Source: Platanthera guangdongensis (Eukaryota > Streptophyta > Magnoliopsida > Asparagales > Orchidaceae). From it: a stretch of DNA of 64,000 nucleotides. Below, in pieces: positions 42,661-53,403 of the stretch. The stretch spans positions 11,139,046 through 11,203,045 of the forward strand of contig CM077155.1 of assembly GCA_039583875.1 (NCBI GenBank), given 5' to 3'. Below the pieces are notes generated by a model, which had not been told where the DNA came from, did no database searches, and was given only the letters and a program-made list of their open reading frames with translations. A program made the translations under genes and the position numbers. Numbering within the stretch: the stretch's first letter is position 1; each line of letters starts with the position of its first letter.

Positions 42661-43270
42661 ATAACCCCCTACCAAGTTAGTAGGGGTTATGGGATTTTAG
42701 CTAATGGCGGCCCGATTTTCTTATAAATTATGGGAGACTCCATCATAGACGATGTGTGGGAGCGTTATAAATTGCCTCATTTTGTGTGTTTGTCGTCAAT
42801 CATGTGCAGGACATGCATGAGAGGTTGATCAATAGAGTTAGACGATGGAATTTCCACATGAGCAAGGGGAGGAAAGGGCTAGGTCAAACGAAAAGTTACG
42901 GAGATGAATTTTCTACGATTCTGAAAGAGCTAACATTCAAAGCGATTGTGAGGGGGAAGAGACAGAGAAAGAGAGAACATTAAGAAAATGAAATTGCATT
43001 AAACGATAATAATGAGATAAAACTTGGGAGACAAGCACCCGCTCAGCGCTTGACTGGATCCTTCAGAGAGCTTCTCACCAAAAGAAGGTCAAAATACCAA
43101 AGGATCCAAAAACGATCAAAACAATCCTAGGCACCCTCCTTATATAGTTGGAGGAAGGCACGTCTACTAAGAAAACATTTAAAAATAATATAATATAATC
43201 AATGTTATATTAGATTGATTTTATACCGTAGCAAGGTTGATTGGATTATTGACCTTATCTCTTTATTAAC
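42661..43270. other. Unassigned stretch with a minus-strand TATA motif
   Basis: The minus strand reads AACTATATAAGGAGGG near 43150, followed by leader-like text. It could be an LTR promoter; no copy was found for comparison. Confidence 0.3.
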
Positions 43271-44466
43271 TGATACTATGGTGACGGCGCTCCACGACCG
43301 GCACACGTGTATTTCCGTAGGAGGTGGTGATCCGCTGCCCCGGCGGGCGATCCGAGACCGTGGTTGCGTCTGGATGGTCGATCTGAGTCGACTTCATATG
43401 TTACTTTTTTAATTTTGAGTTGTATTTAATGCCCGTTTGGCCAAATAGTGTAAGTCATTCGATTCAGGCGTTTATGTAGGTTATGTGGTTATGCAACGGT
43501 TTTATTTTAGGGTTTTATATATATAGGCAGCGGCTCACGGAAGGGGGCATCGAAGGTAGTTTGCATTTCAGGCAAACTGTAGGTCACTCTTCAGGAGCGA
43601 TTCCTGGAGCCTCCTTGCTTTGTGCGACATCGTGCCATCCCATCTTCCTCCTACTCCACCGCCGGTCAGCCGTCGTGAGTCCCTCTACCCCTTCTTGCCT
43701 CCCTCTTTCTTGCGCCTACACAAGCCTGTCGGCCTCCTTCCTATTTAAATCCCGCAACCTGCTTAGACCCGACACTGGAAAGCCCCCACTCTGCCCTTCA
43801 TCCTTCATCATAAGGCCTCCTCTCCCCATTTTGAGCCCTCCCCTAACCCCACTACACACCTCGCCACAATCTTCCCCTCCTATCTCGTACCTCGCTCCCG
43901 CCCCTTCCCTTGCCGCCAGCCTCTATCCACGCCAAACCACCACCATTCCCCTCCTAATTGACCTCTATCCAGCCTCAAAACGTCACTATTGTGGACCTCC
44001 TCCTCACTCTTGTTCCTCGTTTCCTCTACCACATTCATTCCCCAAACCACTCTATCGTGGAACCACTTCGAATCCGTCGGCCCCAACATTGTGGCAACCG
44101 TAGATATCCTTCCACCACTGTTATTGCCTCCACCTACACATGTAAATTGTGGTAAAAGTCTTCTCCTTTATAGTCATTTATTTTTGGTAACTCGTATTGT
44201 GGTATACATCTATCTTATTGTGTTAATATTTCATTAGTCGTATAATTTGGGGAATCTATTTTGTGTACGCTTAACAATAATTGTGCCTCGGTCATTGCAA
44301 AGCTACTATTTGTTCTCCTCTAATTGTTTATTTGAGACTGAACGTGCCCCTGTCGTCGTTTTGTTATAATAGTTAATTAATAACTGCAATTGCTAGTGCG
44401 AACCTTCTCATTGCACATACGTTTGCATTCGAGAGTCCACCCCTTGTCTTCCCTACCCTGCATCAA
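43271..44466 (+). repeat. Probable 5' LTR of element H
   Basis: TATATATATA at 43516-43525 (TATA box), a C/T-rich R-U5, and the end CCCTGCATCA just before the PBS. The left boundary is a guess from the TGATA motif. Confidence 0.5.
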
Positions 44467-44469
44467 ATT

Positions 44470-44482
44470 GGTATCAGAGCCC
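44470..44482 (+). other. Primer binding site of element H
   Basis: TGGTATCAGAGCC, a perfect iMet-type site, four bases after the LTR end. Confidence 0.85.
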
Positions 44483-44566
44483 AAATTTTGAGACACATTT
44501 TTATGTGCAGAGGTAGGTTCGGGCTTTATGTTAGCACACAATTATTAAGTCTACAAGTTTTGTCCG

Positions 44567-45902
44567 ATGTCGAGCTATTATCGTCATCAATCACCTTCAT
44601 TTGAGCAACACTCTTATTACTACGAGGATTATCCTTCTGCACGGCAAAACACTCCCCGGGATAGTGTCGACCCTTCGAGACGATACCATTATTCTAGATA
44701 TGACTACCGCGATGAGAGGTTCTCGCATTATCGTCAATACACTTCTCCGCGACCTTATGATGGTAGAGTTGAGTATCATTCAATTCATCGTCACCACACA
44801 TCTTTACTTGAGGAACCCGAGTTTATATGTGCATCCACCACTGCATGTTCGTAGGGCTCACGTCCACTCACAAGCATCATTTGATTATGTTAGGAACTAC
44901 CGTCTAGATGAGCCTCAGGAACCCTATAAAGATCATTATCGTCGGGATCACAATACATGTCAAGGTCCTCCTAGTGTTCCACAAATAGAGTTACCTGGGG
45001 CTGAGTTTCTGAGATTAGTTCTTGACCGTTTTGATCTATTAGAAGCTCAATTTGATCATCTAAGATCTACATTACGGAGAAAGCCTAGGGATTTGGGTCA
45101 AGCCACCGATGCGGCGAGTCGTGCTCCCATCGACATAGGAGACCCGGCACTTGATTTTGATCCTTCTCAATTTGATGAGACTCATTGCTCATGTGATCTT
45201 GAGGTTGAATTTTACCATGACCTATGATACAGATGGAGAGTGATACTAGTATGACTAGTGAGCGTAGTCACGCAAGTGAGGACGAGTGACCCAATGGCGT
45301 TGCGATGGTATACTCATCCTTCTCACCTCACCTATACCTAGTGTCCCCTTTGGACAAAGACAGTCTTTGACACTATGTCGGTGGACCCACACTTGAGTCT
45401 GGGCACTCCCTACTCTTCTCTTAGTACTATCTCGAGTCACTTCACTACTGAGAGTCGAGAGTATAGTGTTGACTTCATAGTGGCTACCTTACCCACTTAC
45501 GAGGGCACGACCACTATCAGTGATGCTCGTCTAGAGGATCTTCCCATTATTAGTGACCTCATCGTTGAACCTCCAGATAAGTCTCCGGATGAGTCACTAC
45601 TCCCTTGGGAGGTTCATGAGGCTAGCGTTGACTTTGTTGTGGGTGTTATACTTGCTCCCACGGACACTACTGTTATTGGTGTATTTCTCTTGCTAGACTA
45701 TCCTATCATTATCGATCTGCTCGGGATTAAGTCCCTGAGAGGCTCATTTGACAAGCTTTCCCTCTTGCACTTTAGTGATGGATCGTATATCTGCACTAGT
45801 GATCATCTCACACCGGATTTTTCTATCGACCACCCAGTAAACCTCCTAATAGGCCACCCCATGTTAGTTAAACCCAAGTCATTGTCGGGCTTTCCCTTAT
45901 GA
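44567..45902 (+). pseudogene. Decayed ORF of element H, unknown function
   Basis: The first frame (44567-44854) starts MSSYYRHQSPSFEQHSYYYE and is Tyr/Arg/Ser/Pro rich. It continues in a second frame after a shift near 44840 (RNYRLDEPQEPYKDHYRRDH, LVLDRFDLLEAQFDHLR, acidic to 45227) and a third (45375-45902; LPIISDLIVEPPDKSPDES). No gag-pol motif is visible. The Tyr/Arg-rich start and acidic middle mirror the intact ORF of element 1, so I suspect the same kind of element, but similarity is compositional only. Confidence 0.45.
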
Positions 45903-45905
45903 AGT

Positions 45906-46453
45906 GTGTCAAGTATGTTTGTACAACCCCGTATTCGCGAATAGTGGGCCAAAAAAAGGCAGCCGCTTTTTTAAGCTTTTTGGAGATTTTGCACTCTCGG
46001 TGGCCAATTTTGGCTCCGACTTGGAAACATACTAGTAGGGGGAGGAAAAATCAACATCTTCCCCCGGGCCCTTTAGAGGGGCGGGTGCGGCAAGATAGCC
46101 GGCACCCCTGGCGCAGCAGTGACGGTCGTGAATGTGGTGATCATGACGTGAATGTCTGACCTCACCAAAAAAAATGCATGCACTTTAAACTCAAAACTAG
46201 TTTAGTTCCTTGACAGTGGTCATAACATTTGTCTTGTCAAACATACATTATATGATAATGACGTTTTTGACAAAACTGGGCTGAGAAAATAAGCTGCCCC
46301 AAAAAAAGCGTCTGTTTTCACCCTTATTTTCTCAATCCAACTACCATATGAAGACTATTATTTCCAATGTAGTGCATAATTTTGATGTTCCGGGGATCAT
46401 TCAGCAAATAGCCATTAGTTATAAAAGCAAGCAATTTGATGTAGTGCATATGG
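45906..46453. other. Unassigned stretch with faint MITE-like text
   Basis: 46200-46310 (TTGTCAAACATACATTATAT, AAAATAAGCTGCCCC) weakly resembles MITE 3 at 7371-7573. No clean ends. Confidence 0.3.
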
Positions 46454-46834
46454 CTTTTTGGCACTTTTCATCTCCGAATTATTCTATTTGGGCACTTTGC
46501 ACCCCAAATATTTAAAATTGACACTTTGCACCTCCTAATTACAGGTTTTTGGCACTTTGCACCTCAAGGCTGAAATTTAGGGGGTATTTAGGCCTGGGCA
46601 ACACTCAAAATAATCATTTTGGCACTTTGGACCACCGAACTACTTTATTTCCGCTATTTACAAAGTGCCAAAATGACAATTTGGGGTAGTGTCCGGACCT
46701 ACTTACCCTTAAATTTCAGCCTTTGGGTGCAAAGTGCCAAAAATCTATAATTAGCGGGTGAAAAATGCCAATTTTAAAATTTTGAGATACAAAGTGTCAA
46801 AATAAGATAATTTGGGTGTGCAAATTGACAAAAG
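46454..46834. mobile_element. Foldback (inverted-repeat) element next to exon 1
   Basis: Two ~185-bp arms are complementary around ~46640. The left arm has TTTTTGGCACTTTGCACCTC and AGGCTGAAATTTA; the right arm has TAAATTTCAGCCTTTGGGTG and CAAAGTGCCAAAAA. It lies 49 bp inside the intron. Confidence 0.8.
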
Positions 46835-46883
46835 TTGAATACTTGGTTGTAAAAGATATAGAAGCAAGGCGAGAAGAAATTAC

Positions 46884-47219
46884 CTTTGATGATCGAATAG
46901 ATATTCCGAACTGGGGATCAACGGAAGCGGCAATGGCGGCCTCGGCAGACTGATTAGAGCGGAAGGTCACGTAGCCGGAGCAGTTGGGGTCGATTCGGAT
47001 GCGGGAGATGGATCCGTACATCTCAAGGCGATATTTGAGCTCTAGAACCGTGCAGTCTAAGGGGAGACCTGAAACCATAACGGCGGAGAGAGATGAGGAG
47101 CCTCGATCTCCGGCGAGCTGGTGATCCATCGCGTCGGAATTTGCCTGGAGCAGCCGGGGGCGCTTCGCGAGCGAGGGTGGAAAATTGGGCTTTCCGCGCT
47201 TAGTAAATCTCCGATCCAT
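46884..47219 (-). CDS. First exon of an At1g27050-like RRM protein gene
   Basis: ATG at 47219-47217 starts 112 codons ending ISIRSSK, then the donor AAG|GTAATTTC. The N-terminal ~40 residues are basic and low-complexity. Residues about 46-112 form an RRM-like domain: VMVSGLPLDCTVLELKYRL (RNP2 region), MYGSISRIRI, SGYVTFRS (degenerate RNP1) and SAEAAIAAS. This matches my memory of the plant 'uncharacterized protein At1g27050' family. Joined to 7040-6831 it makes 181 residues. Without splicing, the frame would run 28 more codons and stop at 46797. An internal ATG at codon 31 is an alternative start. Probable RNA-binding protein, role unknown. Confidence 0.8.
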
Positions 47220-47318
47220 GAACGCCGCCCTTGCGCTAGACTACGCAGTGAGACGAGAAGTGGGCGTCTTCTTCTAATCGCACAATAATGATAGGGCAAA
47301 AAAGAGCGCCCTTTTACC
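47220..47318 (-). promoter_or_regulatory. 5' UTR / proximal promoter of the RRM gene
   Basis: Only about 100 bp separate the start codon from the MITE at 47319. No canonical TATA box was seen; the transcription start is unknown. Confidence 0.4.
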
Positions 47319-47758
47319 TAGGTGTGCAAATTAGGCCTGTGGGCCCAGGCCCAAACCCTCCGGGTCCGGGCTTTTTTCTTGGAGGTGTAAGATAGGCTCT
47401 GCTTATAACGGGCCCAGGCCGGGCCCAGACCTATGTGAAATAAGGGGGGCTGCCTGAGCCCACAAAATCGGGCCCAAACAGACCCCAAAAAATAACCTGC
47501 TGGCAGCAGCCCAGCATTTAATGTTGGGCGGCAGCCCAGCATTGAAATAATGCTGGGCGGCCAGCAGGCTTCAGGCCGGGCCCAGGTCTGGACTTGGCTC
47601 GGGCCGGGCATCAGGTCGGGCTTTAGCCAAATAAGGGGGCCAGATGAGCCCCCTTAGGTCGGGCCTGGGCCGGGCCCGAGCCTAACCAGACCCGGGCCTA
47701 CTCGGGCCCGGACAGACCCGGGCCGGGCAACCGGGGCCGGGCTAAATTCGCACCCCTA
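47319..47758. mobile_element. hAT-like MITE with GGGCC-rich interior
   Basis: The ends TAGGTGTGCAAATTAGGCC and TAGGGGTGCGAATTTAGCCC (complement of the right end) are inverted repeats. CTTTTAC flanks both sides (47311-47317, 47759-47765), 7 of the 8 bp expected for hAT. The interior is many GGGCCC/GGCCGGGC runs. Confidence 0.75.
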
Positions 47759-47791
47759 CTTTTACAAGGGCTGTGTGGGAAAATTTTCCGA

Positions 47792-48043
47792 CTTTTTGGC
47801 GAAGTAAAATATCAGTTTTTGATAAATACATCTCAAAACTTTAAATATAGCAAAATGTATCTTTAAAGTTGTTTTTCTCTGCAATGTGCATCTTAGGGTA
47901 CACATTTTGCCAATTCAATTTTTGTCTGCTTAGGGTGTATATTGTCAAGAAAAATAACTTTGGGGATGCATTTTGCAATATTTAAACCTTCGGGATGCAT
48001 TTTGCCAAAAACAAATAATTCTGGGATGCACTTTGCCAAAAAG
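47792..48043. mobile_element. MITE-like repeat with inverted ends
   Basis: CTTTTTGGCGAAGT at the left and the complement of ACTTTGCCAAAAAG at the right are inverted. The interior repeats GGGATGCATTTTGC. Similar in style to the foldback at 46454. Confidence 0.55.
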
Positions 48044-48211
48044 CCAAATTTTTCTATGTGGGCTTCTTTTCTAAATCTAGATCAGGGATTGTTGTTGTGT
48101 TACCATGTGTAATAATAGATGGTAATGATCAAGACTAAAAACAAAGAAGTGTGATGAATCCATTCAAAGCTAGCACAATCTCCTAGGAGATCAAATTAAA
48201 GATCATCCAGA
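48044..48211. other. Flank of the Sirevirus stub, nothing recognised
   Basis: No gene or LTR sequence of element E is seen here, although E's missing LTR part would be expected if F were a simple insertion. Confidence 0.4.
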
Positions 48212-48332
48212 GAATTTTGCCTGTGTACTTGTGCCCGTCCATGGTAGATGTTTTCCTTCTTATTGACACTAGTGGCAGGATTCTACTCAAGGTGTGAACC
48301 TTTTTGATGAGTAACCTCGCTTTGATACCACT
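48212..48332 (-). repeat. Truncated second internal region of F (PBS plus gag start)
   Basis: These 121 bp match 55647-55767, including the PBS (48315-48330), the leader and the gag ATG (complement of CAT at 48237-48239). Confidence 0.88.
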
Positions 48333-49904
48333 TGAAAGTCCACCTAGTGTCAACTACATTCAGCTATGGGGGGGGGGATAGGTGACTTGCAGCTTTTTGC
48401 GGAATTAAAATTTTACCTGCACAAGATAACTAAACAGAACAGCAAAGAAAGGACACAAACAATTTATAGTGGTTCCCCGATTTGGGTACATCCACTTTCC
48501 CCCCTTCGACCTATCTCCCAACAAGGGACGACTCGGTCACTTCACCAACAGGATTGAAATCCAATCCTTGCACTAACGGAAGGAACTCTTCCACACGTAG
48601 GAGTCACCACTCCCACAACACGGGTTGCACCCAACCCTTACAACTAGGAACCAACGTTCCTTTACAACAAAAATGAACTAGAATGTACAAGAAATACAAA
48701 CTACTTTTGGAGACTAAGGTGTCCCTCTTCGTTCGATGACATGTTCTAGAAGTCAACGAAGAGTCCACAACCCTAGATCTCACTTGGAGAGAATCTCCCC
48801 GGAACCGGCGGCGGCAAGAAGGGCGGCGGCTTGGTTCTCGGGATCGACGGCGACAACGGTGTGCGGCTGCTGTACTTTGGAGATTCAAACTTCGTAGCAA
48901 AGCTAGCAAGGTCTTCCAACGATCACACTAGGATCGATCGTCTCGATCGATTCGGACGGGGAAGGTTTTCTCGATCAACAAATCAAGAGACAAAGGATCT
49001 CTGGTTAGACGCGTGAGACGCTATGCTTGGCTAAGCTTCTGTCGCCGGGAGATCTGGAAGAAACTACGATCAAGGTCGGCGAACAACTTGCACGAGCGGC
49101 GACGGCGGCGGAGCAGGTTTCGCGATTTAGGTTACGTCGGTCGGCGGCTCGTATTTGTTTTTCTGTCTGTCTATACTGTTCAAAAATACGCGAGTATTTA
49201 TACAGTAGAATGCTCCATTATGACCGTTGTGGGTCCCACCAGAAGAAACCCTAAAACTGGTTCAAAACAGTGCCAGCGGCTGAGTCCGGTCCAGCGAGTT
49301 CCAGAAAACTGCCTAAGTCAAAATCGGCGAGAATCCAAGAGAATTCTCGACGATCCGGCGAGAATCGAAGGTCATTCTCGTCGAAGGAATTTATGCTCAA
49401 CGATCATCAATCAATCAATCAAAGATTTGGCGAGAATCAGCCAGTGATTCTCGACGATTTGGACTTGGTGACAGATTGGCCCGCTCTGATGTAGCCAAAT
49501 AGATTCGGCGAGAATCACTAGTGATTCTCGCCGAATCGGCGAGAATCACTTGGTGATTCTCGTCGATTATCACTTAGACGATTTTTCGTCTTTTCCACCC
49601 ATGAGCTGCTCTTTGCCCCATCCTTGCTCCTTGTCTGCTCTTGCATGATCACAACCCTGTACTTGAAAATAAGTACACTCCAATAGAGAGAGTACACGTA
49701 GGCCAACACACTGATCTGCTCAACGAGGGATTACGTCGCGCAGACCCGTGTGTATTGACCTACTGCACCCTGACATTGGTATGCACTTAGCGTGGAATAA
49801 CTGCAAGCACAACTTGAAAGATTTTATCAAAGACATTGTCTATTTACCTTAGCTTGTTCAGGGGCTTATTCAAATCAGGTACGTTGTGGATACAATACCC
49901 AACA
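48333..49904 (-). repeat. LTR of F, left copy (1572 bp)
   Basis: The minus strand reads TGTTGGGTATTG to GACTTTCA. It contains a perfect 34-bp palindrome (49503-49536) and many GGCGAGAATC/GATTCTCG motifs. Confidence 0.88.
49503..49536. repeat. Perfect 34-bp palindrome in the F LTR
   Basis: Half-site ATTCGGCGAGAATCACT followed by its exact complement. The same palindrome is at 56980-57013 in the other LTR. Further GATTCTCG/CGAGAATC pairs surround it (49321-49560; 56758-57050). Confidence 0.92.
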
Positions 49905-50182
49905 ATCTCCCCCTATTTGAAGAAGCCTAAACCCTACAAGCTAAGGTGAATAGAGCGTAAGGGAATGAAAAGCATGAACGTAACATGGAGTTGAGAGAGA
50001 TATTCATTACCAATACCAATTTCTTGAGAGCAAACTTGGAGCCACCTTAGCCTTAGCCGAGAGGGTAATATTTCTCCCCCTTTTCGGCTTCTGCAAATCT
50101 GGGTCTGTGGCATATGACCCCTTGCTCCCCCTCTGTTCTTGCACTTGTGCTCACACTAGAGTTCCTGACAGAGGCTCCCCCT
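49905..50182 (-). other. Multiple polypurine tracts of F
   Basis: AGGGGGAG occurs on the minus strand at 50182-50175, 50132-50125, 50081-50074 and 49914-49907. The last abuts the LTR and is the likely plus-strand primer. Several such tracts are a reported Sirevirus hallmark. Confidence 0.75.
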
Positions 50183-50212
50183 AGATGCATGAGCCTAGAG
50201 CTGCTGTAGTCT

Positions 50213-52490
50213 TCATTCCTCATAGTTTAGCATCCCCAATTCAGTTTTGAAAAGACTGAACTTGGCTTCGTCTAAGGGTTTTGTGAAATATCTGCAATCT
50301 GCTTGTCCGTGGGGACATAACAGAGAGAGATGTCCTTGTTCTCCACGTGCTCCCGAATGAAGTGGTAGCGCACTTCAATATGCTTCGTTCTGCTGTGCGA
50401 TACCGGATTGTTGGCAATTGCAATTGCACTGGAGGAGTCGCAGTACATTGATACTTCCTTGAACTGAAGGTCGTAGTCGGCTAACTGGTTTCTGATCCAT
50501 AGGAGTTGTGCGCAACAGCTGCCTGCCGAGATGTACTCAGACTCTGCTGTGGAGGTTGCTACACAATTCTGTTTCTTGCTATTCCATAAAATAAGCCTTC
50601 TTCCGAGGAATTTACACGTCCCGGAGTTACTTTTCCTGTCATCCCTACTCCCTGCAAAATCAGCATCTGAAAAACCGATTAGCTCGACATCATTGTTTCT
50701 CGGGTACCACAAGCCAAGATTCGGAGTACCTTTAAGGTATCTGAGAATTCGCTTTGCAGCGACATAGTGAGATTCCTTAGTGTTCACCTGATATCTGGCA
50801 CAGACACATGTGGAAAACATGATATCCGGTCTACTGGCAGTAAGGTAGAGCAGGTATCCAATGATGCTTCTGTATTTGGTTTCATCGAAAGGTTTACCTT
50901 TCTCATCCTTATCCAGAGACATAGTGGATCCCATTGGAGTCCTCACAGAGGTTGCATTCTCCATACTGAATTTCTTGAGGAGTTCATTTGTGAACTTCGT
51001 CTGAGAGATGAATATTCCATCCTCAGACTGTTTCACTTGAAGTCCCAAGAAATACTTTAGCTCTCCCATACTGCTCAGTTCAAACTTTCCTTGCATAAGT
51101 TTAGAAAACTTTTTGCAAAGATTGTTGTCCGTCGAGCCGAATATGATGTCATCGACATAGATTTGTACCAGCAAAATCTTGCCTTTGACTTCCCTGAGAA
51201 ACAATGTCTTATCTATTTTACCTCTAGAGAACTTATTCTCAAGAAGAAAACTAGACAAGGTCTCATACCAAGCTCGTGGAGCTTGTTTTAAGCCATATTT
51301 AGCGTTATTAAGAAAATATACATGATTGGGATAAGTAGGATTGACAAAACCTGGGGGTTGAGCGACGTATACTTCCTCTTTCAGGTCTTCGTTCAAGAAT
51401 GCTGATTTCACATCCATTTGATAGACTGTGAATCCTTTGTGCGAAGCATACGCCAGAAACAATCTGATTGCCTCGAGTCTTGCCACTGGTGCAAAGGTCT
51501 GGTCGAAGTCAATCCCCTCCTCCTGTTTGTAATCTTGAGCCAGCAGCCTGGCCTTGTTCTTTATGATGACACCATGTTCATCCAGTTTGTTTCTGAAGAT
51601 CCACTTGGTGTCAATCACATTCTGCTTCTGTGGTCTGGGAACCAGCGTCCAAACGTTGCATCGTTCGAATTGATGCAGTTCATCTGGCATGGCCAAGATC
51701 CATGCTGCATCTTTGTTCGCCTCGTCGAACTTCTTTGGCTCAACCTGTGACAGGAAGCTAAGATGCAAAATCTCGTTAACAGTACCTCTTCGAGTTCTGA
51801 CACCAGCACGAGGATCTCCGATGATCTGCTCTTTAGGGTGATCCCTCACGTGCCGGAGCTCTAGAAGTCTGGCGTCTGGAGCTTCGACTATTTCTTGGGC
51901 TTCTCCTTCTTCTAAGAGATTTTCTTCATTTTGATCTTCAACATTCCCAGTTGACGCTGAGGTGGAAACTCTGACGTACTTAGGAGTTTCATCTTTAGCG
52001 GTCTCATCGAGACTCAGCTGATCAAGTCTTGCACCTACATCTTCAAGAATACTGCTGGAAGAATTGCTGTTAAGCAAGCTTCCTTCATCAAATACAACAT
52101 TAATTGATTCTTCTACCACTAGGGTTTTCTTATTGAAGACCCTATATGCCCGACTGTGGGAACTATAGCCCATGAATATGCCTTCGAAGCATTTTTCACC
52201 AAATTTAGTACGTGGGTACTTCCCATTATTCAGTACATAACATCTGCAACCAAAGATCCTTAAATAGGACATGGTTGGTTTCCTGCCTTTGAGTAGTTCG
52301 TAGGGCGTCTTACGATGACTTTTGTTGATCAAAGCTCGGTTTTGTACATGACAAGCCGTATTGACAGCCTCTGCCCAGAAGTATTCTGGGAGAGAAGCGT
52401 CTTTCAACATTGTCGTGCAAGCTTCAATGAGAGTTCTATTTCTCCTCTCCGCAACTCCATTTTGCTGAGGAGTGCGTGGGAGGAAAACTC
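50213..52490 (-). pseudogene. pol: Integrase C-terminus, RT and RNase H of F
   Basis: A 712-codon frame (52410-50272) has [101 protein letters not shown] (catalytic YVDD), [20 protein letters not shown], and RNase H with [13 protein letters not shown] and [21 protein letters not shown] single lost T near 50277 makes it stop early; in the next frame it would end at 50213. A one-base loss near 52485 separates it from the upstream integrase core, whose [10 protein letters not shown] block lies in this frame. Confidence 0.9.
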
Positions 52491-53378
52491 ATGAAAGATA
52501 CCATGTTCTTCACAAAACTCTATCATAGCACCAGATTCGAATTCAGTTCCATGGTCACTTCTGATTTTGACCACTGAGCAGCTAAATTCGTTCTGAACTT
52601 GCTTGACAAAACTAGTGAAGATATCAAACGTATCTGACTTTCGCTTTAAGAAGAACACCCATGTAAACCGAGAGTGATCATCAACTATCACTAGCGTATA
52701 GGACTTGCCTCCCAAGCTATGAACTTGCATTGGACCAAACAGGTCCATATGCAGAAGATAAAGACATCGGGAAGATTCTATGTCTGCAATGCTCTTAAAG
52801 GTAGCCCGAGTCTGTTTGCCCATCTGACATGCAGGACAGGGGCTATCTTTGATGTACTTGATAACAAGAGCATTCCTTACTAAGTTTTTAGACAACAGCA
52901 TATTAATTATTTTGAAATTAATATGTGTCAATCTCTTGTGTCATTGTTCACAAAGAGATGCACTGCCTTTTGCTACTAGGCATACGGGGGTAGAAGAACC
53001 TAAACTAAGAAAATTTAAGCAGAAGATATTTCTGCTCCTAATGTCTGTTAATACCGTCTCAGAAGAGGCACATGATATTATCAGGCATTTATCCTTGTAG
53101 AACTTAACGTCATAACCTTTATCACATAACTGACTTACACTGATCAGGTTATGGTTTAACCCTTCAACATAAACCACGTCGGTGATAGAGATTGTACCGT
53201 TGGAGATCATACCGTAACCTCTGGTGACTCCTCGATCTGACCCCCCAAAGATGACTTTGGGACCATTCTCGACTGGAGTGTAATCACGCAGCAAGCTTCT
53301 TGTCCCAGTCATATGCCGGGAGCATCCACTGTCTAAGTACCATATTGGCGTTTTGGTGGCCTTTGGACATTCCTGCAA
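52404..53378 (-). pseudogene. pol: Protease and integrase core of F
   Basis: The protease motif IWYLDSGCSRHMTG is at the start (53340), followed by LNHNLISVSQLCDKGYDVKF. The integrase zinc finger has RLTHINF...CPACQMGK and the catalytic Asp residues are in LHMDLFGPM and IRSDHGTEFESG. A TGA at ~52941 replaces the Trp expected before the His of the zinc finger. Confidence 0.88.
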
Positions 53379-53403
53379 AACAAGATTAATTTCCCTTAGG
53401 AAC

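Larger units (their letters stand above)
43271..45905 (+). mobile_element. LTR retrotransposon H, 5' half
   Basis: A probable LTR (43271-44466, TGATA...TGCATCA) with TATA box and pyrimidine-rich leader is followed by a clear PBS and a decayed ORF resembling in composition that of element 1. No 3' LTR was found; the right end is truncated or lost. Confidence 0.6.
7041..46883 (-). other. Giant (~39.8 kb) intron of the At1g27050-like gene
   Basis: The donor is AAG|GTAATTTC (GT at 46883-46882) and the acceptor is TTGCAG|CTT (AG at 7042-7041). Both are phase 0 on the minus strand. The interval contains elements A, B, C, D, G and H, LINE and SINE copies and MITEs. Hairpin-forming elements sit close to both ends: a foldback 49 bp from the donor, and four MITEs beginning 67 bp from the acceptor. 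That it is spliced as one intron is inference; transcripts would decide. Confidence 0.7.

Noticed and set aside
42204..42680. 158-codon plus-strand open frame, Gly/Arg rich
   Set aside because: Its residues follow from the GC-rich repeats; no conserved motif and an overlapping frame of similar quality exists.
43483..44103. 206-codon plus-strand frame
   Set aside because: It lies in the R-U5 part of the H LTR; Pro/Ser/Leu content reflects the pyrimidine-rich leader.
48831..49447. Plus-strand frames of 61-144 codons, repeated at 56266-56819
   Set aside because: They lie within the two F LTRs, on the strand opposite to the element, and differ between copies.
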